Assembly (NCBI RefSeq): GCF_900101345.1 | Contig: NZ_FMUX01000001.1 | Location: 662,944 to 726,943, forward strand | Source of the DNA: Desulfoluna spongiiphila | GTDB taxonomy: Bacteria > Desulfobacterota > Desulfobacteria > Desulfobacterales > Desulfolunaceae | Reading direction: 5' to 3' | Length of the DNA: 64,000 nucleotides | In this document: one piece after another, positions 51,590-58,797 of the stretch | How the letters are laid out: each line of letters opens with the position of its first letter | Numbering within the stretch: the stretch's first letter is position 1 | Translations under genes and position numbers: made by a program | The notes under the pieces: model-generated | Databases searched by the model: none | Told to the model about the DNA's origin: nothing | The model's input: the letters and a program-made list of their open reading frames with translations, nothing else

Positions 51590-51641
51590 TGGTGGAGGCG
51601 GCGGGAATCGAACCCAGATCCCGAGTTAAACCAATCCTCCT
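51590..51641 (-). other. Attachment-site remnant: 3' end of tmRNA (ssrA)
   Basis: On the minus strand this reads AACTCGGGAT, GGGTTCGATTCCCGCCGC and CTCCACCA, matching the 3' end of a tmRNA with its T-arm and CCA. Nothing upstream resembles the tmRNA body, so it is a displaced fragment. Given its orientation, the intact ssrA copy should lie beyond 64000, with the prophage in between. A tRNA origin is less likely. Confidence 0.7.
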
Positions 51642-51698
51642 GTAAAATCAGAATCATACTTAAAATACCGTCTTTCATCTGTATCATTTCATAGCGTC

Positions 51699-51727
51699 GG
51701 AGAGCCCTGTAAATAGGCTCTCCTTTT
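51699..51727 (+). terminator. Hairpin with T run beside the attachment site
   Basis: GGAGAGCC and GGCTCTCC form an eight-base stem followed by TTTT on the plus strand. Confidence 0.6.
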
Positions 51728-51732
51728 GCAAG

Positions 51733-51755
51733 AACTTCCACAAAAACTTCCACAA
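51733..51755. repeat. Direct repeats, candidate integrase arm sites
   Basis: AACTTCCACAA occurs twice with a 12-base period, about 95 bases inside the attachment remnant. Paired direct repeats at this distance are typical of arm-type integrase binding sites. Confidence 0.45.
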
Positions 51756-51777
51756 TTCAAATTGTGCCTTTCAAGCT

Positions 51778-52605
51778 TTATGGAGTAATTTCTTTCAAGC
51801 GTAACAAAATCCGATCCGTAAATTGACTATTCCGTCCAGATAACAAAACAGCCTTCGTTTTCACGGAACTTCCTTTTTTCATAAGTGCAAATTTTTCATC
51901 ATTAGTTTGCATAGATATTGAAAACCCAGACAAAACGTTATCTGAGTTCCAATCAAGATAGGCTGTATACCTTGGATCACCCTCCGTATAGTATCTCATA
52001 TTCTCCGGAGCGGTATTGTCAGTGACATTTACCATATTAAAATCCAAATCATAAATACGCCCTTCCATATTTTCCTTAAGCCACTTTACCCTTCCAGCAT
52101 CAGTAAGATCTTTAAGTACGCAATAGTTAAATGGCAAATATTCTAACAGCTCTCGTTTAACTGAGTTGTATTCATTAGGATCATTCAACGTCGTTGTAAT
52201 TGCATGTGAAATGGTATTGCAAAATCCTTCCTGATCAAACCCAAGAGTTACCGTATGGTCTTTCCATTTTTCTGTTCCTGACTTCAGGAACTGAAGCCCG
52301 ATGATTTGAACATCAACAGTATTATTAACCAACTCAACTTTTAGTTTAAAACGATTTTTTATCAATAAATCATACCTATAAATATAGCCAGACCTGAAAT
52401 AGTCGTTATAGACATCGATCTCCTCTAATGGAGCTTTATTCGAATAGAAGGCTTTAAGCACTGCCGGATATAATGGTTTTTCTCCTTCATATGAAGCCAA
52501 GTTGAGTGGTGCCGGAGCCGAAGAAACACAAGCAGCACAAAAGATTAGAACCAACACACCTATAACATTTCGAAACACTGCAAACCTCCAAACATCAGAA
52601 TTCAT
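51778..52605 (-). CDS. Hypothetical lipoprotein, prophage cargo
   Basis: This 275-residue protein has a lipoprotein signal (lipobox CAAC near residue 26) and a mature domain with no family that I recognise. It is clearly AT-rich, unlike the tail genes above it, and sits between the tail-fibre operon terminator and the attachment remnant. That is a typical position for a moron or lysogenic-conversion gene with its own promoter. The ribosome site before ATG 52605 is weak. A surface role, such as phage exclusion, is only a guess. Confidence 0.7.
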   Translation of the reverse strand: MNSDVWRFAVFRNVIGVLVLIFCAACVSSAPAPLNLASYEGEKPLYPAVLKAFYSNKAPLEEIDVYNDYFRSGYIYRYDLLIKNRFKLKVELVNNTVDVQIIGLQFLKSGTEKWKDHTVTLGFDQEGFCNTISHAITTTLNDPNEYNSVKRELLEYLPFNYCVLKDLTDAGRVKWLKENMEGRIYDLDFNMVNVTDNTAPENMRYYTEGDPRYTAYLDWNSDNVLSGFSISMQTNDEKFALMKKGSSVKTKAVLLSGRNSQFTDRILLRLKEITP

Positions 52606-52742
52606 GCATCTACTTTTATCATCAGAAATAATTCCTTAATCAAACAACACCAATTCTTATCGGTGCAAGCAAAGAATGCCTTGACTACTTTTGAAGTACT
52701 ATCATTGTTTCTACACGGATTTAACTTTAAAAACAAAATATT

Positions 52743-52768
52743 AAAAAAGCCCTGATTAACAGGGCTTT
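52743..52768 (-). terminator. Terminator ending the tail operon
   Basis: AAAGCCCTG and CAGGGCTTT form the stem with a minus-strand T6 run, 68 bases after the last tail gene. Confidence 0.88.
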
Positions 52769-52835
52769 CTGGATTCGTTCCTTGTACCTTGTAATTACAC
52801 ACCACTCACTTCTTAAATGACGCCCCTCCCCAACT

Positions 52836-53357
52836 TTAATCAGGAGCTGGAGGCCACGGAATCGAATCGGTCACTGCGGTCAACGTCGCAGGAAGATCCC
52901 TCAACTGCATTCTGTATGTTTCCCACTCCCCCCGCTTGTTTTGATCAATCGGATAATCCGGCATCATGGTATAGTCGCATGCTAATAGCTTTTCGTCCCG
53001 TTGCGCCCTTACCACAGTATCCAGCCAAATACTTAAATCCACTTCCCACTCGTTGCCATTCCATGAAGAATACGCAACGGGGTCCTTATCGGTCCAAGTA
53101 GCATCTGGTTTTACACCTATCTCAGTTATTTCATAACAAGCCCGTGTTACTGTATCGTAATAAGCCTTATTTCGATAATCTGGCTTCAATATCCATGTAT
53201 CCCCACCGAAAACGGCAACCTCATTCTCATCGAAATCAGGCGGCGAGTGTATCGTAGTATGAGCTGGAATCAAGAAACTATCATCAAGTGGTGATTTTCG
53301 AGCGTCAAGGGATCTGAGGTATTCTCCTGTTATGGGACTATAGCTGTATATTTTCAT
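52836..53357 (-). CDS. Tail fibre assembly (Tfa-like) protein
   Basis: This 173-residue protein follows the tail fibre gene, as Tfa chaperones do. Its N terminus (MKIYSYSPITGEYLRS) and C terminus (YRMQLRDLPATLTA, then PWPPAP) match the pattern of tail-fibre assembly proteins that end in a YRQxLRDLP-like motif. The ATG at 53357 follows AAAGGA. The middle carries a Trp/Asp-rich segment. It overlaps nothing but starts 12 bases after the fibre stop, and it is AT-rich like the 3' half of the fibre gene. Confidence 0.8.
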   Translation of the reverse strand: MKIYSYSPITGEYLRSLDARKSPLDDSFLIPAHTTIHSPPDFDENEVAVFGGDTWILKPDYRNKAYYDTVTRACYEITEIGVKPDATWTDKDPVAYSSWNGNEWEVDLSIWLDTVVRAQRDEKLLACDYTMMPDYPIDQNKRGEWETYRMQLRDLPATLTAVTDSIPWPPAPD

Positions 53358-53368
53358 TGATTCATCCT

Positions 53369-54415
53369 TTAATATCGTATGCAATACATAACAGAAATGT
53401 TTTTCGGCCTTGCTTCATTTCCACCATCAGGGAGGGTTGAATCATTACTGCCTCTTTCGTTTTCTCCACCTACATATAGTAGATTAAAATTTGCATACCC
53501 TGAAGCATTAGAATAGCCGCCTTTGTTGCCATGCACATGACTTTTATTTTGGTCCATTTGCTGTGTGCCGAGCACAGCACCTGTCTTCCCATCTCCCCGA
53601 TTAGTCCTTGCCGCCGAATCGGGATCTATACCGGCACCATTATCCCAGCCCCTCAAAAATACGCCCCTAAAATCCGGAAGATTAAAATGAGAATCATCGA
53701 CAGTCCCATACATCAATCCAATAGCAGCGAAAAGATTTGAGTAAGTCGTTCGAGAAACGGAGGCTCCGTTGCACTCCATAAGCCTTCTGTCGACCAACTG
53801 TGCCTCAGTGGCTTCAAATGGAAGAACGACAATATCCCCAACTTCGGTAAGAATATGCTTCGACCCCATGCAGCCCTGTCCTGAAATAGTGACGTTACCA
53901 TCTTCGTCCTTCCTTACCATCTCCGGATACGCCTCCAACTCATCCGCCACATGTTGCCTGGTCGCCAGCACCACCGCCGGATCCACCTTCAGCTCCACAG
54001 CAGCACTATCCGAAACCTCCAGGATCATTTTCACGTAAAGATCCTTGGACGCCCCCTGGATAATCTTGGGTTTGTACGTGTGGGGATACTTGCCGATGGC
54101 AATCAGGTTGCCGTCCGGGTCGAAGAGGCCCACCTCCCGGATGTCGAAGTCTCCCACATCGGATGGAATGAAGGCCTCCACCACCAGCCAGTTGCTGTTG
54201 GTTTCATCCACAGAGATATGGTTGATACTTCCGCGCCACACTTCGTTGATCAACGTGGTCCGCTGAAGCATGGCTGCCAGCTCTAGGCCCGCATAGGATC
54301 CATTGCCATCACCCACGGCCAGGGTGGAGAAGCTCACGGGCGTACCCAGGACCGGCGAGTTGGCGAACATCGCCTTGCCGGTGTTGGTTAAGGTTGTGAA
54401 GTAGGATTCTGCCAT
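53369..54415 (-). CDS. Tail fibre protein with P2 gpH-like N terminus and tail-collar domain
   Basis: This 348-residue protein begins with the DUF3751-type domain of P2-like fibres (YFTTLTNTGKAMFANS, then VGDGNG and DIREVGLFDPDG), spans a short linker, and ends in a phage tail-collar domain (residues about 195-348: MECNGASVSRTTYSNLFAAIG, NLPDFRGVFLRGWD, NISVMYCIRY). It should sit at the baseplate and bind the host surface. The first half is GC-rich while the second is AT-rich, showing that the receptor-binding half was exchanged. AAGGAAA precedes the ATG. Confidence 0.9.
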   Translation of the reverse strand: MAESYFTTLTNTGKAMFANSPVLGTPVSFSTLAVGDGNGSYAGLELAAMLQRTTLINEVWRGSINHISVDETNSNWLVVEAFIPSDVGDFDIREVGLFDPDGNLIAIGKYPHTYKPKIIQGASKDLYVKMILEVSDSAAVELKVDPAVVLATRQHVADELEAYPEMVRKDEDGNVTISGQGCMGSKHILTEVGDIVVLPFEATEAQLVDRRLMECNGASVSRTTYSNLFAAIGLMYGTVDDSHFNLPDFRGVFLRGWDNGAGIDPDSAARTNRGDGKTGAVLGTQQMDQNKSHVHGNKGGYSNASGYANFNLLYVGGENERGSNDSTLPDGGNEARPKNISVMYCIRY

Positions 54416-54430
54416 TGGTGTTTCCTTTTC

Positions 54431-55081
54431 TTAAGGATAGATACAGGTGGTTTCGATCATCTGGGTTCCCAGGCCAAAGTAGACGGGCCCGGACTCTTCC
54501 AGGCTTTCGGGTTGCCAGGGGAAGACAGAGACGGTTTCGGCGTATTGTCCGGCCATGGCCATGTGGATTGTGCCCTGCCCTGTCAGGTATGTGATCACGG
54601 CATCGAGCTTGGAGCGGACGTTCTTGTAGGCTTCGATGAGCTGATCTGCCCAGGCGTAGGCCTGATCGGTGACGCCCTGGTCGGTGACTTCCACGCGTAC
54701 CCGGAAGTGGTAAGGCTGGCCGTCGTAGGTCCACCACTCTTCCACGGTGCCGCCGCCGAGCACGTCGGCGATGGCGCCCTCGATGGCGGCCGGGGTTCCT
54801 TTTTGTCGATGCCGGGCAACGGAGTTCCGGACAAGGGCCCTCTTTTTTTCAAGGGTCAGGCTGTCGTCCCAGAAGTCCACCTTGAACTGCCAGGCCAGGT
54901 GGGTGAGGAGGGGCTCCTCCAGCTCGTCCCACCGGCTGTATATATATAAGGAGTCGATGGCCTGGTTGATCTGTTTCAGGTCGTCATCGATGGCGCTGGC
55001 GGCTGCCCGGATGCTTTCGTCTCCGGAGATAGACGCGGGGAGGATGTCCGCAAAGGTAATGTCGGGCAGGCGCTTACTCAT
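54431..55081 (-). CDS. Phage tail protein I (P2 gpI-like)
   Basis: This 216-residue baseplate protein shows the gpI features PLLTHLAWQFKVDFWD and VRNSVARHRQKGTPAAIEGAI. It joins the baseplate wedge together with gpJ. Its start overlaps the 3' end of the gpJ gene by 8 bases, which implies translational coupling, and the fibre gene follows 15 bases later. Confidence 0.92.
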   Translation of the reverse strand: MSKRLPDITFADILPASISGDESIRAAASAIDDDLKQINQAIDSLYIYSRWDELEEPLLTHLAWQFKVDFWDDSLTLEKKRALVRNSVARHRQKGTPAAIEGAIADVLGGGTVEEWWTYDGQPYHFRVRVEVTDQGVTDQAYAWADQLIEAYKNVRSKLDAVITYLTGQGTIHMAMAGQYAETVSVFPWQPESLEESGPVYFGLGTQMIETTCIYP

Positions 55082-56192
55082 CTTCCACCCCCGCGTAGTT
55101 CAGGGTTTGAGTGCCTGCCTGGGCCACCTGGGTGGTGGCCAGCTTTTGAAATGAGGGAGACCGCAGCACCACGCGTTTTGCGCCGGCACTCTTTAAGCGG
55201 AAAACCAGTTCGTCGGGGTTGATGTCACGGCCCAGCTTTTCGCATTGCCAGGCTGTGTAGTCGGCAATGGCCTTGCTCACCCGGCTTTGAATTTCTGAAA
55301 TGGCCTCCTGGTTCTCTCCGGAAATAAAATAGTCGGCATCGATGTCGAAGCCCACCGGCACCGGAGCAATGACGGACACCCTATCCGTCAAGGGCCTTCG
55401 GTTCTTCGGCGTCACGGCATCGGCCACGGTTTGCAAAATGGTTTCATCCGGAAGCCTGCCTCCGGAGAGGAGCACCACCACCTGGACGGTGGCGTCTGCA
55501 GGTGAGACCACGGCCACGTCGGCGATCTCCTGGTGGGCCGACTTGGCCCAGTAGATGTAGGCCCCTTCGGGACCTGCAACCGAGTACTTGTCCGGGGCGT
55601 TGTGGATCCGTTCCCTGTAAGGCTCGTTGCCTTCTTTGTCGGCACCGCCCGTGGATGTGATGGTGTTGGAAACGCTCACCACATAGGGGACCGGATCCAC
55701 AACCTGGTTGATCTGCCCCGGCACGTAGCCGTTGCCCACAGTGCCCGTGGCCATGCAGGTTACGGGCACGTCAACAAAGGTGTCTCCCATGGCCACCTCG
55801 GCATAGCTCTCCGTCTTGAAAAAGAGCGTGCCGTCCGGAGAGACGCGGGTCCCTTTGTTGATGGCCACCACAAACCCCAGGGCCTCGGCAATGGAAAACC
55901 GGCATAGGGTTCCGGCGGCAGAGGAGTCCAGCCGCTCCGTCTCCGTAAAGGCCCCCAGGTGATCCAGGTGATCGCCTTCGCTGTAAGCCAGGAGGTTCAT
56001 CTTCCCCGCGTGGTTGATAAGCTCCCGCTGCTGCACGATGATGGAGGCCAGGCCCATGAGGAAGAGGCGCTCCGGATCCGCAGGGGCCAGGGATTTGCCT
56101 GTGATGCCCTCGTGCACGGTTAAAATATTGCTGATGGTTTTCTCGGCATCAGCTTCCACAAATTGGATGTCCGGAAGGTTCTTAAGGCTCAT
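55074..56192 (-). CDS. Baseplate J-like assembly protein (P2 gpJ)
   Basis: This 372-residue protein is a baseplate wedge component. Typical stretches are LAYSEGDHLDHLG near residue 68, AYIYWAKSAHQEIADVAV near 209 and the segment PVGFDIDADYF. Its length fits Mu gp47 or P2 gpJ relatives. It overlaps the gp25-like gene by 11 bases upstream and gpI by 8 bases downstream. Confidence 0.93.
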   Translation of the reverse strand: MSLKNLPDIQFVEADAEKTISNILTVHEGITGKSLAPADPERLFLMGLASIIVQQRELINHAGKMNLLAYSEGDHLDHLGAFTETERLDSSAAGTLCRFSIAEALGFVVAINKGTRVSPDGTLFFKTESYAEVAMGDTFVDVPVTCMATGTVGNGYVPGQINQVVDPVPYVVSVSNTITSTGGADKEGNEPYRERIHNAPDKYSVAGPEGAYIYWAKSAHQEIADVAVVSPADATVQVVVLLSGGRLPDETILQTVADAVTPKNRRPLTDRVSVIAPVPVGFDIDADYFISGENQEAISEIQSRVSKAIADYTAWQCEKLGRDINPDELVFRLKSAGAKRVVLRSPSFQKLATTQVAQAGTQTLNYAGVEDE

Positions 56193-56502
56193 TGATTTTA
56201 ATCCTCACCACGGGGATCAGTGTCCCGGCCCGGGCCTTTTCGGCATCGGCCACCCAGGAGACGGAGAGAACATCCACCCCGGGAACATAGGTCTCAATCC
56301 CCTGGATCACGGCTGCCGATGCTTTGGCCTTGGCCACCGGAAGCGGCGTGTCCAGGTAATCCGCCTGTGCTCCGAAGGCCCTGTCCAGGGGAAGAGTCCC
56401 CACCCGGGTGGCGCACACAATCTGCACCTGCTGCACTATGGCATCGATGCCCGTTGCTCCGATCACCACACGGTCCAGCTGCCCCGTCACATTCAATTCC
56501 AT
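56182..56502 (-). CDS. GPW/gp25-family baseplate protein (P2 gpW-like)
   Basis: This 106-residue protein fits the GPW_gp25 family: the CATRVGTLPLDRAFG block is the family signature of gp25-like baseplate proteins, followed by SAAVIQGIETYVPG. It sits directly before gpJ, as gpW does in P2. It is abutted by the gpU-like gene with no gap. Confidence 0.9.
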   Translation of the reverse strand: MELNVTGQLDRVVIGATGIDAIVQQVQIVCATRVGTLPLDRAFGAQADYLDTPLPVAKAKASAAVIQGIETYVPGVDVLSVSWVADAEKARAGTLIPVVRIKINEP

Positions 56503-56889
56503 TTACGCAAACTCCTTTAGCTTGATAGAGACCGCCGCAACCAGGAGCCGCCCTTTGCCGTCGAATTTCTGCCAATCCTCTTCCATGGAGGTGGTGGCAA
56601 ACCGCCCGAAGTTGTACCCGCCCACAACCAGGTTCTTTGCCTCTCCGGAGGCCAGCACCTTGCGAACGGCATCGATCTCACCTGAAGGCGAGACACCCAG
56701 GCTTTCGGCAAACATCATCTGAAGCGACACCTCGTCCAGGCCCGGGCCAAGAAACTCCAGGACAGGCTTTTTCCCGGTGACGGCATGTTCGGCAAACCGC
56801 GCCTTGGATGAGCGCTTGAACTCGTCGAAGGTGCGGATCCGCGTGCGGTTGGTTTCAAAAACAATCTCTCCGAAAGTCCCCACGTCCAT
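56503..56889 (-). CDS. Tail completion protein (P2 gpU-like)
   Basis: This 128-residue protein resembles the GPU family: PVLEFLGPGLDEVSLQMMF followed by a Gly/aromatic hairpin VVGGYNFGRFATTS and a C-terminal strand. In P2 gpU sits next to the tape measure; here it lies between gpV and gpW, so the order is rearranged. The stop of the neighbouring 61-residue gene abuts its start. Confidence 0.78.
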   Translation of the reverse strand: MDVGTFGEIVFETNRTRIRTFDEFKRSSKARFAEHAVTGKKPVLEFLGPGLDEVSLQMMFAESLGVSPSGEIDAVRKVLASGEAKNLVVGGYNFGRFATTSMEEDWQKFDGKGRLLVAAVSIKLKEFA

Positions 56890-57075
56890 TTATCTGTGTC
56901 CTTTGGATGCCGGGCTTCCGGAGGTGTCGTCCAGAAGGGTCATGTGTTTGTAGACGGCCCGGCCCAGGGCCGCTGCCATTTTTTCTGTCTGGGCAAACTC
57001 GTTGCCCGTTGCGAACCCTTCCACTTTGAGTTCCTTGATAATGTCTGCCACGAGGGCTGCTGCGCTTGTTGCCAT
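56890..57075 (-). CDS. Small phage protein of unknown function
   Basis: This 61-residue protein (MATSAAALVADIIKELKVEG onward) is packed between gpV and the gpU-like gene with gaps of 2 and 0 bases, which supports its being translated. It is helical and I do not recognise it. The ribosome site is poor, so translation is probably coupled to gpV. Confidence 0.6.
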   Translation of the reverse strand: MATSAAALVADIIKELKVEGFATGNEFAQTEKMAAALGRAVYKHMTLLDDTSGSPASKGHR

Positions 57076-57077
57076 GA

Positions 57078-57590
57078 TTATTTGCTCGCAATAACTGTTG
57101 TTGATGCGTCCACATGGGGCTTGCCGTCGAACTTGCAAATGGACTTGTCCGTGATCACCCCGCCCAGCTCCCCGCCGCAATCCAGGGTCACTTTATCGGC
57201 TTTTACCGTCACTTCCCCGCCCTTCACCGTGATGTCCAGGCTGTGCGTTTTTCTGTCGTAGGCCATGACGGAGCCATCCCCAAAGGTCACATGGGTCAGG
57301 TGGGATCCGTCTGCAGGTGGCGCGTCCACGTCGGAGTAGATCGCCCCCAGGACAAAGCCCTGTTCCAGGCCAATGGGAAGGAAGATACAAGCCACCTCTT
57401 CCCCCACGTCGGGCATGGCAAAGAACTTATCCGTCTGGGTCCTTGGAAAGAGAACCGGCAGCTTGTGGGTGGGGTGGCCATGGACCTCCACCTTCACGGA
57501 TCCGCCCACCACTTCGGTCACCGTGCCCACCTGGACCATGCTGTTCACCTTCTCCTCCAGGGCCTTCAAGCGTTTTTCGATCTCGATCAT
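57078..57590 (-). CDS. Baseplate assembly protein V (spike, P2 gpV-like)
   Basis: This 170-residue protein is the tail spike: an N-terminal helix, an OB-fold (about 20-90, with VEVHGHPTHKLPVLFPRTQ and MPDVGEEVACIFLP) and a C-terminal region of short strands (about 100-160) forming the trimeric needle. No terminal metal-binding HxH tip is evident. Its start overlaps the gpD stop by one base. Confidence 0.9.
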   Translation of the reverse strand: MIEIEKRLKALEEKVNSMVQVGTVTEVVGGSVKVEVHGHPTHKLPVLFPRTQTDKFFAMPDVGEEVACIFLPIGLEQGFVLGAIYSDVDAPPADGSHLTHVTFGDGSVMAYDRKTHSLDITVKGGEVTVKADKVTLDCGGELGGVITDKSICKFDGKPHVDASTTVIASK

Positions 57591-58597
57591 CAGTACCCCA
57601 GCACCTTTCTCAGGGTTGCGTTTGTCTTGTATCCGGATCCCAGGGAGTGCTTGGCCTCGTCGATAAAATAGATCCCGTCAAAAATGCCGAACCCCTCCAC
57701 CCGCACATTGAGCCCGGCCAGGGCCCGGGGATTGCCCACCAGGGAGAAGCTTGCCTTCACCTCCTCCTTGTTCGCGCTCCGGAGTTCGGCCACGGCCTGG
57801 GTCTGGGCTTCGGCGATGGACTCCACCCGGCTGTTCACCACCAGGGTCTGACCGGTCTTCGGGCTGTTCTCCGGGGTGAAGGTGTGCTCCACCAACCTCT
57901 TTTTTGTCGGGTCAAAAAACTGCACCGTGCATGCCCGATAGATGTTGTGGGACTTGGTATTGAACGACCAGGTCAGAATCTCGGAGGCCCCCTTTTTCAA
58001 GGTGAACACCGGAGCCTTGGCTTCAAAGGTTTTCCCCTCATAGAGAACCAGCTTCTCCTCGGCCATCTTCAGATTGAGCCCACGCGCCCGGCAGAGCCTT
58101 GCCAAAAGAGCAAGATCACTCTCCTTGCTCTGGGTCACCCGCTCATACGGTGCGTCCTGGTCGGCGCTGAAAAAAAGGGAGAGCCCGTGCTCTGCCGCGA
58201 TGCCCCCTGCCAGCTGCTCCAGGGTGATGGCTTCCCACACCCGTTCCTTCAACTCGTTCTTGATGGCCGTGGAAGTCATGGAGCTGATGGCCTTCATGGT
58301 CACGATGGCAGGAGGCCCGCTTGATGTGATGTCATCCACCTGAAAGGATCCGCAGGAAAGAGAAAGATCCCCCAGGTCGCCCCATGCCGAGCACTCAATC
58401 TCCGCCTTTACCCGGGAGCCCTTCTCCGGAAACCAGTCTCCGGACCAAAGCCCGCCGGTGTCCTCCAGGGTGATCTGAAGATCATCGGCCTTTCCCGATG
58501 CAAAATCGGTGTAGGTCATGCTCTTTAAATAAGGTGAGATCTCTTTCGAGATGTCCTTGCCTTCAAAGGTCAGGTTCAGTCGTGCTTGTCTCATCAT
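57590..58597 (-). CDS. Late control/baseplate hub protein D (P2 gpD-like)
   Basis: This 335-residue protein is the baseplate hub between tube and spike. Typical stretches are ISPYLKSMTYTDFASGKADD, GSFQVDDI and LGSGYKTNATLRKVLGY at the C terminus. It overlaps gpX by 4 bases at its start and gpV by one base at its end. Confidence 0.93.
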   Translation of the reverse strand: MMRQARLNLTFEGKDISKEISPYLKSMTYTDFASGKADDLQITLEDTGGLWSGDWFPEKGSRVKAEIECSAWGDLGDLSLSCGSFQVDDITSSGPPAIVTMKAISSMTSTAIKNELKERVWEAITLEQLAGGIAAEHGLSLFFSADQDAPYERVTQSKESDLALLARLCRARGLNLKMAEEKLVLYEGKTFEAKAPVFTLKKGASEILTWSFNTKSHNIYRACTVQFFDPTKKRLVEHTFTPENSPKTGQTLVVNSRVESIAEAQTQAVAELRSANKEEVKASFSLVGNPRALAGLNVRVEGFGIFDGIYFIDEAKHSLGSGYKTNATLRKVLGY

Positions 58598-58797
58598 AAT
58601 TTCCAGGGGGGTAAAACGGTTTCGGCTTTCTTTTCCGTGTCCGGGATCACCAGCTCAATCCCGGCGCTGAAGACCACGGTCTCCCGGTGCTCCGGGTTGG
58701 CCGCAATCAGTCGGGCCATGTGCATCTCGCTTCCCATGCGGGTCAGGGCGATGGCATCCCACATGTCGCCCTGCCGTGTGGTGTATGAATCAGGCAA
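58594..58797 (-). CDS. Tail protein X (P2 gpX-like, LysM-type)
   Basis: This 67-residue protein matches gpX in length and pattern: YTTRQGDMWDAIALTRMG, then MARLIAANPEHRE and VIPDTEK, a LysM-like fold. It has no ATG in the right place; I assign TTG 58797 because AGGAGG lies 7 bases upstream, and the gene then overlaps the tape-measure stop by 8 bases. It overlaps gpD by 4 bases. Confidence 0.85.
   Translation of the reverse strand: MPDSYTTRQGDMWDAIALTRMGSEMHMARLIAANPEHRETVVFSAGIELVIPDTEKKAETVLPPWKL

Noticed and set aside
51590..51641. A functional tRNA or tmRNA gene
   Set aside because: Only the 3' arm and acceptor strand are present; no 5' partner or body lies upstream.
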